Part shown: piece after piece, positions 27,580-37,054 of the stretch | Numbering within the stretch: position 1 is the stretch's first letter | Layout: every line of letters starts with the position of its first letter | Assembly (NCBI GenBank): GCA_041441465.1 | Contig: JASDSY010000026.1 | Span: 1-64,000 of the forward strand | DNA from: JASDSY01 sp041441465 | Lineage (GTDB): Bacteria; Muiribacteriota; UBA9980 | Direction: 5' to 3' | DNA: 64,000 nt | Made by a program: the position numbers and the translations under genes | The notes under the pieces: model-generated | Seen by the model: the letters and a program-made list of their open reading frames with translations, nothing else | Database searches by the model: none | Told to the model about the DNA's origin: nothing

Positions 27580-30500
27580 TTACTGAGATGTAGTCCACTC
27601 GAATTTAGGCCTTCTGTTAGTGGTTACGGTTTCATGCGGCGGCGCTGACAAATGTCCGGGATTCGGCGGAATATGCCTGATTCTGATCTTTCTATCGACA
27701 TATTGCGACTCATTGCCCGCCTTGTCTTTAACATAAACCGACCAATAAACGTTTGTCGACACAAAATTATTCAGCATGTCGTCAGTGGTTGACGGGAAAT
27801 TATAAAAAACAGGCATATAGTTAAATACAACAGCAGTAGTTGAAGCCGACCAGTTATCATTCGCATAACCAGATTCCCATATATCAACATTTTCATGCAC
27901 TTTTAATTTATCGCGGTTAAATGCCATTACAAATGAATACTTATCGATTCCAGAACCGGTAGCTGATAATTTGCTTCCGTCAAATGATGTCCCCATATCA
28001 TCAATGGATTTACTGAATTTAAAATTAACAAGGCTTACGGAAATTGTTGTGATATAGCCGTATTTAGGACCTATAAGATTTCCCTTACCGGGATGCGCTT
28101 CATCTATGCTGAAGCCTGGGTCAGGCGTCATTACAATCGGCGGCACCGTATCTAATTTAAACCTCGTATAATTTGCGCCAACAGTGGGAACCGCTTGACT
28201 TCTATCCCCAGCCTGCGTTATGCAATAATATGATTTATTATTAGCATTATCGAGAACTTCAACATCCCAGTAATATTGTCCGTCTTTAAGCGAAGACGGC
28301 CACGGTGTAGTTCCCCACGACGGAGTAAATTCAAGAACCGCATCCGGGTTAGTTTCGTTCCAAGGCGAAATTTTAGCGTTCAACACAGCAGTAGCATAAA
28401 TATTAGGCGCCGCCGTACTAGACGCGCTGCTTCTTAAAATAATAGTATACTGCTTTATACCTGATTCAGGATCAACTGAAGGTGTAAATTTAAATTTCGG
28501 TGTTTTATTCGAATTATAATTTATAATTCCAGTATCCGGATCGACGCTTTTAGTTCCCCACTGGTCAATCCAGTTATTGGCATTTGCCGGCGGTTTACCT
28601 GTATCTCCGCTATTCGGGCCCGGCCAAACTATTCGCCCTATTTGCGGCGGAATACCATCGACTCTGAATGATTCGCCTTTTTTAAAATCAGTCACGGCAT
28701 TAGCAATGCCGCTCTTATACCAGCGCCAGTTGCCGGCCTTATCAATCAGCCTTACATCCCAATAATAACGGCCTGTTGACAATTTAGCCGGCCAGCCGCC
28801 GGACCCGTAGGATGGCGTTATGTTAATCGTCATACCGGTACTTTCACCAGCAGGCGCCGAATATGCGCTTACATAAGGCGTACCGCCCGATTCAGGCCAC
28901 ACATTAAGTTCATATCTATCCTTGCCGGAACCAGGCATTGAATCCGCTCCTGAAAGCCAAACAAAATTTGGAGTAAAGACTGTTATCCAGACATCGCCTA
29001 TATAGCTTACTAGTTGGTTGCCGTCAGGAGGCGTAGTATCGATCCTGAACCGCGGATAATTACCGGCGGTAGTCGGCTGAGCTGTATTGCCGTAAGGCGA
29101 ACCGGCCGTATAATCACCCGTATTTGTGCCGTAATACCAGCGCCAGTTTCCGGCATTATCCCAAACCAGAATATCCCAAAAATAACGGCCGTTATCAAGT
29201 TCATCCGGCAAATTAAATGTCGTAGAACTGCCTATCATATAATCTTTATAAATCTGGCTGCCGAATACTGCAGGCTTGGCCATTGGAAAAGCCGGATCGT
29301 ACCATACCCTCAGCATATATTGCTTTAATCCTGAATAGCCCGCATATCCGTTATTATCGTCAGCCGCGCTGAATTTAAAAGTAGGGTTTTTCGCTGAAGA
29401 ATGAGGCGGCGAGGTTACCCAATCGTCATTGATCGGCTGTGATGCCGTTCCTTTTTTAGGCGGCATTGTATCAATTTTAAATGTCTGGCGCGCGCTTATG
29501 CTTGTATTAGAAACACCGGGCGAATAAACTCTGTCCCATGCCTGAATTTCAAACTTATATATACCGTCAGTACCAAACCCCTGATTAATTGCAGGATTTA
29601 TTTTATATAATAAACCTGACGTTATTACCGGATTCGAAGCCGAGTTATAAGTGGTAATAAGCCCGTCACTTGAGTTATAATATCTTATCGCATAATTGTT
29701 TATACCGTTCGCGTCACTCATTTCACCGCTGAAACCAGGAGTTTTAGAAACCACATAACCGTTGTTATTAGGAGTCGGCGGATTGTAAGCTACAACGGTA
29801 GGTGCCGTAGTATCAACTATAAAATTTCTCTTTTTGGTGTAATCAAGATTATCAGAATTATTTGCCTGAGTGGTATCTGTATACATAACATAAAAATCTT
29901 CAGGCGCTGATGGCGCGGTAGCGCAAAATGTATTGCCTGCATTATCGCAGACGCCGATATCCCAGTAATATTTGCCGTCGCTTAAATTCGTTAATGTATA
30001 CGAAGTAGTAGCTGCCGGCAAGGTTTGAGCTTTTATAAGCGTACCTGCTGAATCCCACACATAAAGAATATATGCTTTTACTCCTGAACCGTCATTAGCT
30101 GTAGCTCCGGACGTCTTTTTATTGTCATATGATCTACCCCATTCTAATAATGGATTTTTGGTATTTACGATAGCATCATAAGCATAAGGCGGCGAAGTCG
30201 CCCCGGCGTTAACTGAAATACCGGCTACTTTAGATAATTTTCCAATTGTCGGAGGAGTATAATCGATTTGAAACTGCCTGTCTTGAGAAACGGGCGTTGA
30301 AGTTGCATACCTTGAAGCGTCCCACACCTGGTACCGGGCGCACCATAAGCCTTCAGGCTGAAATGTCGTAAGCAAGTCATAATTTTGATTAATAGCATTA
30401 TTTTTAGGCCCTGAAGGCGGATCGGCAAAGACACCGTTAGTTTTGATCGCAAATGTCGACCAATCAGGTTTATAAACCGTAAGCCTATCCTGTTTTATAC

Positions 30501-31806
30501 CGCGGTTATCGCTAAAATCCGCTTTAAAATTAACGCTGTTGGAATTATACTTGTTATACCAGGCGGGCGGTGCGTCAGGCTTTGAAATACTGATTGTCGG
30601 CGGAGTTGAATCAATCCTGAAATGACCGCCTCTAAATGCCGGCGGCCCTGGTTCAAGATTATCACCATAATAGGCAACAGACTTATTGTTACATCCATCC
30701 ATCGCCTTTACCTGCCATTTATAATCGCCGTCGCCGGCAAATGTAAATGTATAACTTGTACTGCCGGAACCCGGCCTCCACATACCCTCGCCGTTAAATG
30801 CAGACGAATAATCCGAACCGTCGCTGTTCATTATTTTAATATAATAACCAGTAACTCCTTTGCCACCATGGTCATCGGAAGCGTCCCAGTTAAATGTAAC
30901 AGTTTTACTTGAAAGCCATGTATTATTTATCGGAGAATTAAGATTTGTAGTAACGTTAGCATCGCTCATAGGCTCCGGCCTGTTAACGTCTATTGTAATG
31001 GTGCGCCACGGCGATGTAGCATTCCATCCCAGTCTGTCATATACTACAACACGCCATTTATATGTTCCTGAAGTGTTAAATGTCCAGTTTACGGTATTAC
31101 TGCCGGCCCCAACAGAATAGTAAGGGCTGCCGGCGACATGGGCGTATGAACTATTAGTAACTTCCAGACGGCAGTATTGATAGGATGGGTTGTTATTAGC
31201 AGTATCAGGCTGTAAATTCAAACCTACGGTCGCGTCATTGATATTAAACATAAAACTGACATTGGTCGAGCCGCCGGAAGCGCAATAAACCTGATTATCC
31301 GCAGGCGACAGGTTATTATAATAAGGCGCGACTGAATCTATATAATATCGTTTATAAGGGGTAGTAGAACCGCCCGCTCTCATGTATTGATAATAAACGC
31401 CGTCATACCATGTTTTACCAGACCAGTAAATTAACCAATCGCCGCTCCAGATATACCAGGTACCGCCGGTTCCGTAATTCGAGCCGCCGGGATAACTTCC
31501 GAGATACCAGTTGGCATTTTGTGAGCCATAAGACCTAAAATACCAGAATTTCTGAATACCGCTAACCGTAGAGCCCAATGAATAGCTATTGGTACGCCAG
31601 CCTGAACTTGCAGAATATTTCTGATCGTTAAATACAGGCGTGGTATCCCAGTTAAAACTGCCATAACTTCGCGCCGTACCAGCTAAGTTAACCCAGGCAT
31701 AACAATCATTGGCCAATAATGGCAAAAGCGCTAAAATAAAAATATTAGCGCCAAGCAATATTTTAAATAATAATTTATAAGTTCGCGGGTAACTGGCAGT
31801 TTTCAT
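27580..31806 (-). CDS. Large secreted Ig-like-repeat protein
   Basis: 1408 residues. Signal peptide with core FILALLPLLA and likely cut after CYA, the same ending as the next gene (AYA then W). Residues 37-150 are Trp/Tyr/Gly-rich (WYIWSGDWLIYWSGK). Then come nine repeats with linkers such as IDSTPPTIS, IDTMPPKKG, VDGIPPQIG and conserved ends of the type YYWD-(I/V)-x-V-x-D-x-AGN. A tenth repeat begins (HIPPNPGHLSAPP) but the protein stops after KFEWTTSQ, at the second strand of the fold. The stop is followed 16 bases later by the ATG of the 4075-residue gene, which has the same repeat type. It follows the foldase gene by 32 bp. Surface or extracellular role is inferred. Confidence 0.85.
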   Translation of the reverse strand: MKTASYPRTYKLLFKILLGANIFILALLPLLANDCYAWVNLAGTARSYGSFNWDTTPVFNDQKYSASSGWRTNSYSLGSTVSGIQKFWYFRSYGSQNANWYLGSYPGGSNYGTGGTWYIWSGDWLIYWSGKTWYDGVYYQYMRAGGSTTPYKRYYIDSVAPYYNNLSPADNQVYCASGGSTNVSFMFNINDATVGLNLQPDTANNNPSYQYCRLEVTNSSYAHVAGSPYYSVGAGSNTVNWTFNTSGTYKWRVVVYDRLGWNATSPWRTITIDVNRPEPMSDANVTTNLNSPINNTWLSSKTVTFNWDASDDHGGKGVTGYYIKIMNSDGSDYSSAFNGEGMWRPGSGSTSYTFTFAGDGDYKWQVKAMDGCNNKSVAYYGDNLEPGPPAFRGGHFRIDSTPPTISISKPDAPPAWYNKYNSNSVNFKADFSDNRGIKQDRLTVYKPDWSTFAIKTNGVFADPPSGPKNNAINQNYDLLTTFQPEGLWCARYQVWDASRYATSTPVSQDRQFQIDYTPPTIGKLSKVAGISVNAGATSPPYAYDAIVNTKNPLLEWGRSYDNKKTSGATANDGSGVKAYILYVWDSAGTLIKAQTLPAATTSYTLTNLSDGKYYWDIGVCDNAGNTFCATAPSAPEDFYVMYTDTTQANNSDNLDYTKKRNFIVDTTAPTVVAYNPPTPNNNGYVVSKTPGFSGEMSDANGINNYAIRYYNSSDGLITTYNSASNPVITSGLLYKINPAINQGFGTDGIYKFEIQAWDRVYSPGVSNTSISARQTFKIDTMPPKKGTASQPINDDWVTSPPHSSAKNPTFKFSAADDNNGYAGYSGLKQYMLRVWYDPAFPMAKPAVFGSQIYKDYMIGSSTTFNLPDELDNGRYFWDILVWDNAGNWRWYYGTNTGDYTAGSPYGNTAQPTTAGNYPRFRIDTTPPDGNQLVSYIGDVWITVFTPNFVWLSGADSMPGSGKDRYELNVWPESGGTPYVSAYSAPAGESTGMTINITPSYGSGGWPAKLSTGRYYWDVRLIDKAGNWRWYKSGIANAVTDFKKGESFRVDGIPPQIGRIVWPGPNSGDTGKPPANANNWIDQWGTKSVDPDTGIINYNSNKTPKFKFTPSVDPESGIKQYTIILRSSASSTAAPNIYATAVLNAKISPWNETNPDAVLEFTPSWGTTPWPSSLKDGQYYWDVEVLDNANNKSYYCITQAGDRSQAVPTVGANYTRFKLDTVPPIVMTPDPGFSIDEAHPGKGNLIGPKYGYITTISVSLVNFKFSKSIDDMGTSFDGSKLSATGSGIDKYSFVMAFNRDKLKVHENVDIWESGYANDNWSASTTAVVFNYMPVFYNFPSTTDDMLNNFVSTNVYWSVYVKDKAGNESQYVDRKIRIRHIPPNPGHLSAPPHETVTTNRRPKFEWTTSQ

Positions 31807-31838
31807 ACCGCAGCCCTCCTTAACAATCTATAAAACAA

Positions 31839-33383
31839 TTAAAACAATACTTTAACATGATATTTTTCGTATAATTTATTATAATATTTTTTTAAAGACT
31901 CGGATTTTTTATTTGCCGTCACCATTCGGTATAAAATCGGATAGCATTCTTTAAAACTTACTTCCTCTGATTTTAGCTTTTTAGAAACAAAAAAAATAAC
32001 ATTTTTATCTTCTTTTACTTTTAAAATTTTAGAAAATGCATTTTCATTCAAACCCCAAATAAGATTTTCAAGTTCTTGCGATAACTGTCCTTTATAATAC
32101 CTCATATCGCTGTATAAATCAAAATTTATGTCATCGCCCAATAATTTGCGGTATAATTCCTCTTTATTTTGAAAACTTATATTTCTTAACTTTTCAAAAT
32201 AATCAAATTTATTCGAATCGAAAATAAAATAATCAATAATAACGCCTTCAACTGAAGTAAATTTATTTATGTTATTTTTATAATAAATTTCGCATTCTGC
32301 GGTAGTAATTTTAATTTCGCCGTAAAAATCTTCAAGCACTAATTCGGCCATCTTATAAGCATAATATTCGTTGTATTTATTAATCAAATCATATTTTTTT
32401 ACATAGCCGTCAAATAACTTTTCACTTTGCAAATAACCCGTAACGGCTTTTTTAAATATGAATTCATCTGTAAAAAATTCAACAAATGCGCTGTCATTCA
32501 TTCGTATTATCTTCTTCCACGCATCGTTATTTTTTTTCAAATAGTCAAAAACGTCTTTTAATAATATCGAGCCATAGTTACAGTCAGCTAATTTAAGGGT
32601 AATTTCACCGGTATATAAAGTCATGTCATAAGATTCTTTTAATAACATCACTGTTTGTGTCTGCAGTCTAAAATCAATATCCTTTTTTATTGACTCTTTC
32701 GCCAGCAATGCATAATCAATAGCGGCAGTATTATCAGTCTTTACTTGTTCTGCTTTCTCATCGATATAATGTCCATAAACTTTTTCAAATAAATAATCAT
32801 CAAAATTAATTAATAAACTTTTATATTTATCAAAGTTTAATTCACCTTCGTTAACAAGCAAGTTTAACTTTATAATTCCTTCAAGATGATCAAGTTTTTC
32901 ATTTTTAGGCATCAGTTTAACAATCTGGGAATCATATACATTAATTGACTGCATAATTATTTTTTCGAGTTCATTATATTTTATCGCAACCTCGCCGGAA
33001 TGATTCTTATAAGAAGCAATAACCGTTTCAGCAGTCAAATTGTTAAAATCGCTTCTTAACACATTAGCCATTTCAGAAAGCTCAGTTTCAGAAAAACCGG
33101 TTAATACTTTCGGCGCAGAAGCAGGGTTAATTTTTTCGAGGACATTATAATCAACGGCCGTATCAGGGGTTTCATCGCCTGAATTTTCAAACATCATAAT
33201 CCCGGATTGATTAGCATTTACAAGCCTTTTTATCGAACATGAATTGCAGCCGCTAAATTTATTCTCGCCGCAATAACCTAACTTCTGATTACCAGACAAT
33301 AAAATAACAATAAGTATATAAATAATTTTTTTTAATATATTACTAAAATCATAGTTGTTTAGCGATTTTATCAAAAAATTCAT
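31839..33383 (-). CDS. Exported parvulin/SurA-like foldase
   Basis: 514 residues. A hydrophobic segment (KKIIYILIVILLSG) near residue 20 should direct export. A cysteine cluster follows (YCGENKFSGCNSC). The long middle is helical, as in the SurA N-domain. Near residue 370 ITTAECEIYYKNNINKF matches the helix that precedes a PpiC-type parvulin domain. The end (YYKGQLSQELENLIWGL, then a VIFFVSKKLKSEEVSF strand, then a C-terminal helix) fits the rest of that fold, although active-site residues of a working prolyl isomerase are not evident. Some parvulin-like foldases have no isomerase activity. Gene order (pseudopilin before it, giant proteins after it) suggests it assists their folding outside the cytoplasm. 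An alternative is an unrelated helical exported protein. Confidence 0.65.
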   Translation of the reverse strand: MNFLIKSLNNYDFSNILKKIIYILIVILLSGNQKLGYCGENKFSGCNSCSIKRLVNANQSGIMMFENSGDETPDTAVDYNVLEKINPASAPKVLTGFSETELSEMANVLRSDFNNLTAETVIASYKNHSGEVAIKYNELEKIIMQSINVYDSQIVKLMPKNEKLDHLEGIIKLNLLVNEGELNFDKYKSLLINFDDYLFEKVYGHYIDEKAEQVKTDNTAAIDYALLAKESIKKDIDFRLQTQTVMLLKESYDMTLYTGEITLKLADCNYGSILLKDVFDYLKKNNDAWKKIIRMNDSAFVEFFTDEFIFKKAVTGYLQSEKLFDGYVKKYDLINKYNEYYAYKMAELVLEDFYGEIKITTAECEIYYKNNINKFTSVEGVIIDYFIFDSNKFDYFEKLRNISFQNKEELYRKLLGDDINFDLYSDMRYYKGQLSQELENLIWGLNENAFSKILKVKEDKNVIFFVSKKLKSEEVSFKECYPILYRMVTANKKSESLKKYYNKLYEKYHVKVLF

Positions 33384-33408
33384 AGCTTTTCAAACACCAA
33401 ATTCATTT

Positions 33409-33960
33409 TTATTTAATAACTACCGAATTACCGCCGGATGTGGTATTAGCCCTGTCAATTTTCACGACGTTCTTTACGTTTTCTTTATTTTGAGGATCGT
33501 ACTCAGGGTTCATTTTCCACGCCCCCGGCCGTTCATTACCCGAAGCATCCTGTGAAGCGACAAATGTCGGATTTTCGACAATCGAATCGCGCTCATATTT
33601 CATTTTTATATCGTCAAGGGATTTTATGCCATCCTCGCCAAGCGAGTATACGTATGTGCCGTCAACTTTATAAGGATGTTCCCACGGGTCTTTGGGCATT
33701 TTTTGCAGATATTTTCCAACAAGCTGAGACAGGTCCTGAATTTTATAAAATTTTTTACGTTCAGCACGGTTGAAATTACGAATAGAATCGCATATTGTTT
33801 TTATATCGCCAAGAGCCCTTTTTTTGCGCGCTTCACCTGTTGTATTGGCATACTGGGATATTCCGATCCCTATCAATACGCCGATAATCGCAATGACAAT
33901 CATCAGCTCGACAAGCGTAAAACCTCTTTTGCGGTCTTTATTTATTAAAAACATATCCAT
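33409..33960 (-). CDS. Type II secretion / type IV pilin-like pseudopilin (GspG-like)
   Basis: 183 residues from the ATG at 33960. Class III signal: short basic leader DRKRG followed by FTLVELMIVIAIIGVL, with Glu at +5 of the mature chain, so prepilin peptidase should cut between Gly13 and Phe14. The C-terminal part has PKDPWEHPYKVDG and YSLGEDG, as in the major pseudopilin GspG and in many pilin-like proteins. The frame is open further upstream to 34050, but that would start inside the promoter; GAAAGGAAAG supports 33960 (33954 is also possible). Other secretion genes (gspD, E, F, prepilin peptidase) are not in this window, so the machinery must be elsewhere. It is the first gene of the operon with the foldase and the giant proteins. 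Confidence 0.88.
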   Translation of the reverse strand: MDMFLINKDRKRGFTLVELMIVIAIIGVLIGIGISQYANTTGEARKKRALGDIKTICDSIRNFNRAERKKFYKIQDLSQLVGKYLQKMPKDPWEHPYKVDGTYVYSLGEDGIKSLDDIKMKYERDSIVENPTFVASQDASGNERPGAWKMNPEYDPQNKENVKNVVKIDRANTTSGGNSVVIK

Positions 33961-34021
33961 GCGTTTTAACTTTCCTTTCATTAAAAAAACATGAAAATTA
34001 AAAATAAATACTCTAATTTTA

Positions 34022-34050
34022 ATTATAACACAATAAAATATCACGGTCAA
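34022..34050 (-). promoter_or_regulatory. Promoter of the pseudopilin-foldase-giant protein operon
   Basis: On the minus strand TTGACC (34050-34045) and TATAAT (34027-34022), 17-bp spacer. Expected start near 34015, 55 bases before the pseudopilin ATG. It is the only clear promoter found for the 18.6-kb block. Confidence 0.72.
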
Positions 34051-34073
34051 TTTTCAAGGTTTTTCATTATCTT

Positions 34074-35708
34074 TTATTTGGCATTTTCATTTCTTAAAAT
34101 AACACGGCCGTTATAACTTTTATTTTTTGTTTTTAAAGAATCTTTTTGGTCAAAAGCGACCTTCCCGTTTATTATAACAAGTTCCATGCCATCCGGATAA
34201 TTAAAAGGATTTACATAGTTACTATTGTCTTTAAGATTATTCAAATCAAATATGACAATATCAGCGTAAAACGATGGCGCAATACGGCCTCTTCCAAATA
34301 TGTTAAATTTTTGCGCCGGCAAATATGTAATTTTAGAAATTGCTTTAGGAAGTGAAAAAAGATGTTTCCTGGTCACAAAATCTGTCAAATATTTAACAAA
34401 CGTTGAAAAAGCCCTTGGATGCGGCTTACCTTCCGCCAAAGGACCTGTAAGGGTTCTGGCAGTAGCGTCTGATCCTATCATTACGTAATTTTTTCCCAGT
34501 ATTTTCTCAAGATTTTTCTCGCACATATTAAAAAAAATAGCTGATGTTTTCATTTTTTCACATGCGAGAAAAAAGAACAGCGCATCAATTATGTCAAATT
34601 TTTGACAATGCGATTTCAATGATTTTACGAACCCATAAATTTGAGTAAAATTAAGGCCTTCATATTTTTTAAATTCCGGTGTATGTATTTGAGAAACTAT
34701 TATATTTTCCCAATAATCTGAATTTATAGAATGATATTTTAATATCTCCGAGCGTATTTTTTGCGAAACTATAGGATCTAGGAGTCTTCTGACAGCCATT
34801 TCGTCGCCGCCGTCAAACACCCATTTAGGAAGGACCATATCGAGGGAAGTTTGCGATGCAAGATAGGGATATCGGTCGGCGCTGACATTAAAGCCGTCTT
34901 TTATGGCTTCTTCAATCAATTCAAAGACGCTGTCGATTTTATGCCAATTATGCTTTTCCGCGGTTTTAAGATGTGAAATCTGCGTATTAACTCCGGTACG
35001 TCTGGTAATTTGCAGAGTTTCATTTAAAGCTTCAAGAAGCCCGTCGCTTTCCGAACGCATATGGGTCGTATAAACGCCATTATGCTTAGCTACCGTAGAT
35101 ATTATCTGAAAAAGTTCTTCCGGCTCAAAATAACAGCATGGCGGATAAATCATCCCGGACGAAACGCCGAAGGCCCCCTGCAGCATCATTTCATCTATTA
35201 TCTGCTTGATCAGCCCTATTTCCTTATTATTCAAAGCTCTCGAATTATAGCCGTTCACATATGTTCGTACAGCCGAAAGGCCGGCCAGCGGTATAATATT
35301 CAAGGCAAGCTTACCGCGCGTCCTGATTTCATTGACATATCCTTCAAGTGATTCCCAATTAACAGTTATATCATAAGAATCAGCTTCTTTTTTCACTTTT
35401 TCAGCGAATTCGCCCTTTAAGGGATAAACCGAATAACCGCAATTGCCGATTATTTCGGTCGTAACCCCCTGCCTCAGTTTCGAATCAAAACCGTTATCGA
35501 TAAAAGGATTTAAGTCTGAATGCGAGTGGACATCGATAAAACCCGGCGCGGCAAATTTTCCCTGGCAGTCTATTGTAGTAACAGCCTTATATTCTTTAAG
35601 GTTACCAACTTTTATAATAATATCATCCATAATTCCAATATCTGCCAAATACGCAGTATCCGAAACACCGTCAATAACGCTGCAATTTTTTAAAATAATA
35701 TCAAGCAT
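34074..35708 (-). CDS. N-acyl-D-amino-acid deacylase (D-aminoacylase)
   Basis: 544 residues, amidohydrolase superfamily, usual length for D-aminoacylase. Metal-site motifs: PGFIDVHSHSD (His61, His63), GNCG (Cys90, the bridging ligand in this group), THMRSES, ISHLK and IGSDATA, then HPRAFSTFVKYL. The N- and C-terminal strands form the composite beta sandwich usual for this superfamily. The enzyme removes acyl groups from N-acyl-D-amino acids, possibly released from peptidoglycan; true substrate unknown. A GAGGCGG ribosome site lies before the ATG. The gene ends 24 bp before the promoter of the pseudopilin operon; no terminator is evident between. Confidence 0.9.
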   Translation of the reverse strand: MLDIILKNCSVIDGVSDTAYLADIGIMDDIIIKVGNLKEYKAVTTIDCQGKFAAPGFIDVHSHSDLNPFIDNGFDSKLRQGVTTEIIGNCGYSVYPLKGEFAEKVKKEADSYDITVNWESLEGYVNEIRTRGKLALNIIPLAGLSAVRTYVNGYNSRALNNKEIGLIKQIIDEMMLQGAFGVSSGMIYPPCCYFEPEELFQIISTVAKHNGVYTTHMRSESDGLLEALNETLQITRRTGVNTQISHLKTAEKHNWHKIDSVFELIEEAIKDGFNVSADRYPYLASQTSLDMVLPKWVFDGGDEMAVRRLLDPIVSQKIRSEILKYHSINSDYWENIIVSQIHTPEFKKYEGLNFTQIYGFVKSLKSHCQKFDIIDALFFFLACEKMKTSAIFFNMCEKNLEKILGKNYVMIGSDATARTLTGPLAEGKPHPRAFSTFVKYLTDFVTRKHLFSLPKAISKITYLPAQKFNIFGRGRIAPSFYADIVIFDLNNLKDNSNYVNPFNYPDGMELVIINGKVAFDQKDSLKTKNKSYNGRVILRNENAK

Positions 35709-35745
35709 TAGCTTACCGCCTCAATGGTTGTCTAAAAATAGTATA

Positions 35746-35774
35746 AATATAACGTATAATCAATTAAAATGCAA
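35746..35774 (-). promoter_or_regulatory. Possible promoter of the D-aminoacylase gene
   Basis: On the minus strand TTGCAT (35774-35769) and TATATT (35751-35746), 17-bp spacer, 38 bases before the ATG. The region is very AT-rich and an alternative pair (TTGATT with TATTTT) fits nearly as well. Confidence 0.35.
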
Positions 35775-35795
35775 TTAAAATAACATTCGAAAAGC

Positions 35796-35827
35796 AAAAA
35801 AAAAACTGCACTCAGAATTGAATGCAG
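35796..35827 (-). terminator. Rho-independent terminator of the M6 protease-TPR-regulator transcript
   Basis: On the minus strand CTGCATTCAA pairs with TTGAGTGCAG-type sequence (one G-T pair) and is followed by nine or ten T residues. It lies about 160 bp after the regulator stop and before the D-aminoacylase promoter. Confidence 0.75.
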
Positions 35828-35987
35828 CCAATGTTTGGGGGTTTGAGAAGTATTAGAAAATTGTATAAAAAATTTTTAAAAATTATGCTAAAACTAAAAA
35901 TTACGAATAATACTTTTAATATTGCAGATTATGTTGAGTATGATAATTCGTCTTACATATATATTTATAAAGACGACAAAAAATTAC

Positions 35988-36308
35988 CTAACGCGGCGTT
36001 AATTCACTAACCTCCTGTAAAAGCGAAGCTACACGGTTTAAGACATAAACGCCATCATCAGGCAACTCCTGTTTATAGTTATTATTTTTGATCTGTTGAA
36101 TATAATGAGTGGCAAGCGGCTGTGAAAAATACTTAGATTTATTGATTTCTTTAACAATTGTAAGCATTTTTATATGTTTATCGGTATATGAATCGAAAGA
36201 CAATAAATCCTTGCTATTTTCTTCGAGTTGATATTTTTCTAAATAATATCTTACCAATTTTACACTCATTCCTGTTTTTTCAGCTAAGTCCATTATGTTA
36301 TACTTCAT
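35988..36308 (-). CDS. MerR-like DNA-binding protein
   Basis: About 106 residues from the ATG at 36308. The N-terminus YNIMDLAEKTGMSVKLVRYY has the helix-turn-helix pattern of MerR regulators. A wing (KDLLSFDSYTDKHIKML) follows, then a helical tail. No Cys-rich effector site is seen. The frame is also open to a TTG at 36389, inside the preceding TPR gene; that would add a poorly conserved 27-residue leader, so the ATG is preferred, though its ribosome site is weak. It is transcribed after the TPR lipoprotein and M6 protease genes and may regulate them; that is inference from position. Confidence 0.65.
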   Translation of the reverse strand: MKYNIMDLAEKTGMSVKLVRYYLEKYQLEENSKDLLSFDSYTDKHIKMLTIVKEINKSKYFSQPLATHYIQQIKNNNYKQELPDDGVYVLNRVASLLQEVSELTPR

Positions 36309-36351
36309 TTTTACGCTCACACATATATTATCGGAAGAATTAAATATCACT

Positions 36352-36999
36352 TTATAGATTTTTAAATGTTTGGGAAAATATTTTTTCAAGTTCAGGGCTT
36401 ATTCCAACTTCAGCAGTATGATCGGCTATGAACATGTATTGTGCTCGCTGTTTTTCAATAGTATCGGCTTCATTTAAAAAATATAAAGACAAAAATAAAA
36501 TTTTATGCGCTTCAAGATTGACATCGAACCCTATACATTCATTAATACTGGAATATGGCGATTGCTGAGTATATATTTTATCGAATTTATTAAAACATTT
36601 AATGGCTTCCTTATATTCGGCTTTCGAAAAATAATAATTAGCAGCCCCGACAGCGCTTTCAATATTAATATCAATATCAGTCGAAAAATAATTAATGGCA
36701 AGCGCAGGCTTTTTCAAAGCCAGAGCGCAATAACCGGCTCCCGAATATACCCCTCGGGCAATTCCTTTCTCAAGAAGATATTTGTCATTGCCGCTTGTAA
36801 TAACGCTTTCAAAACTTTTTAATGCCGCATCGATTTTTCCGCTTTTATATTCAACCCAGCCGTTCATAATTATCGAATCATATTCATTTGAATCCGAGGT
36901 CTGGTAAAGCCGCGAGCTGTTATTCTCAGTGCTTACACTCTGGCAGCTTATCATAAATAACAAAAAAAAACCAAATATACAAAAATAATATTTCGACAT
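36352..36999 (-). CDS. TPR-type lipoprotein
   Basis: 215 residues. Signal with core FGFFLLFMISC; Cys19 is the likely lipid-attachment residue. Residues about 35-180 form helical pairs with TPR character (NGWVEYKSGKIDAALKSFE, YYFSKAEYKEAIKCFNKF). Ribosome site AGAGGA lies before the ATG. It follows the M6 protease gene by 55 bp. TPR lipoproteins often serve as assembly or docking factors at the membrane; the specific role here is unknown. Confidence 0.75.
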   Translation of the reverse strand: MSKYYFCIFGFFLLFMISCQSVSTENNSSRLYQTSDSNEYDSIIMNGWVEYKSGKIDAALKSFESVITSGNDKYLLEKGIARGVYSGAGYCALALKKPALAINYFSTDIDINIESAVGAANYYFSKAEYKEAIKCFNKFDKIYTQQSPYSSINECIGFDVNLEAHKILFLSLYFLNEADTIEKQRAQYMFIADHTAEVGISPELEKIFSQTFKNL

Positions 37000-37054
37000 A
37001 AAAAATCCTCTAAATTTTTAAAATTGCCGTCAAAATAACTTTACGGCCCAAACA

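Noticed and set aside
15336..31806. CRISPR or DNA tandem-repeat array
   Set aside because: The repeats are protein domains of about 100 residues with diverged DNA, without spacer-repeat structure.
35822..36010. 62-residue plus-strand frame
   Set aside because: It starts inside the terminator stem, overlaps the MerR-like gene end and has no ribosome site.
36309..36389. TTG-started extension of the MerR-like gene
   Set aside because: It overlaps the TPR lipoprotein end and adds residues before a complete helix-turn-helix domain.
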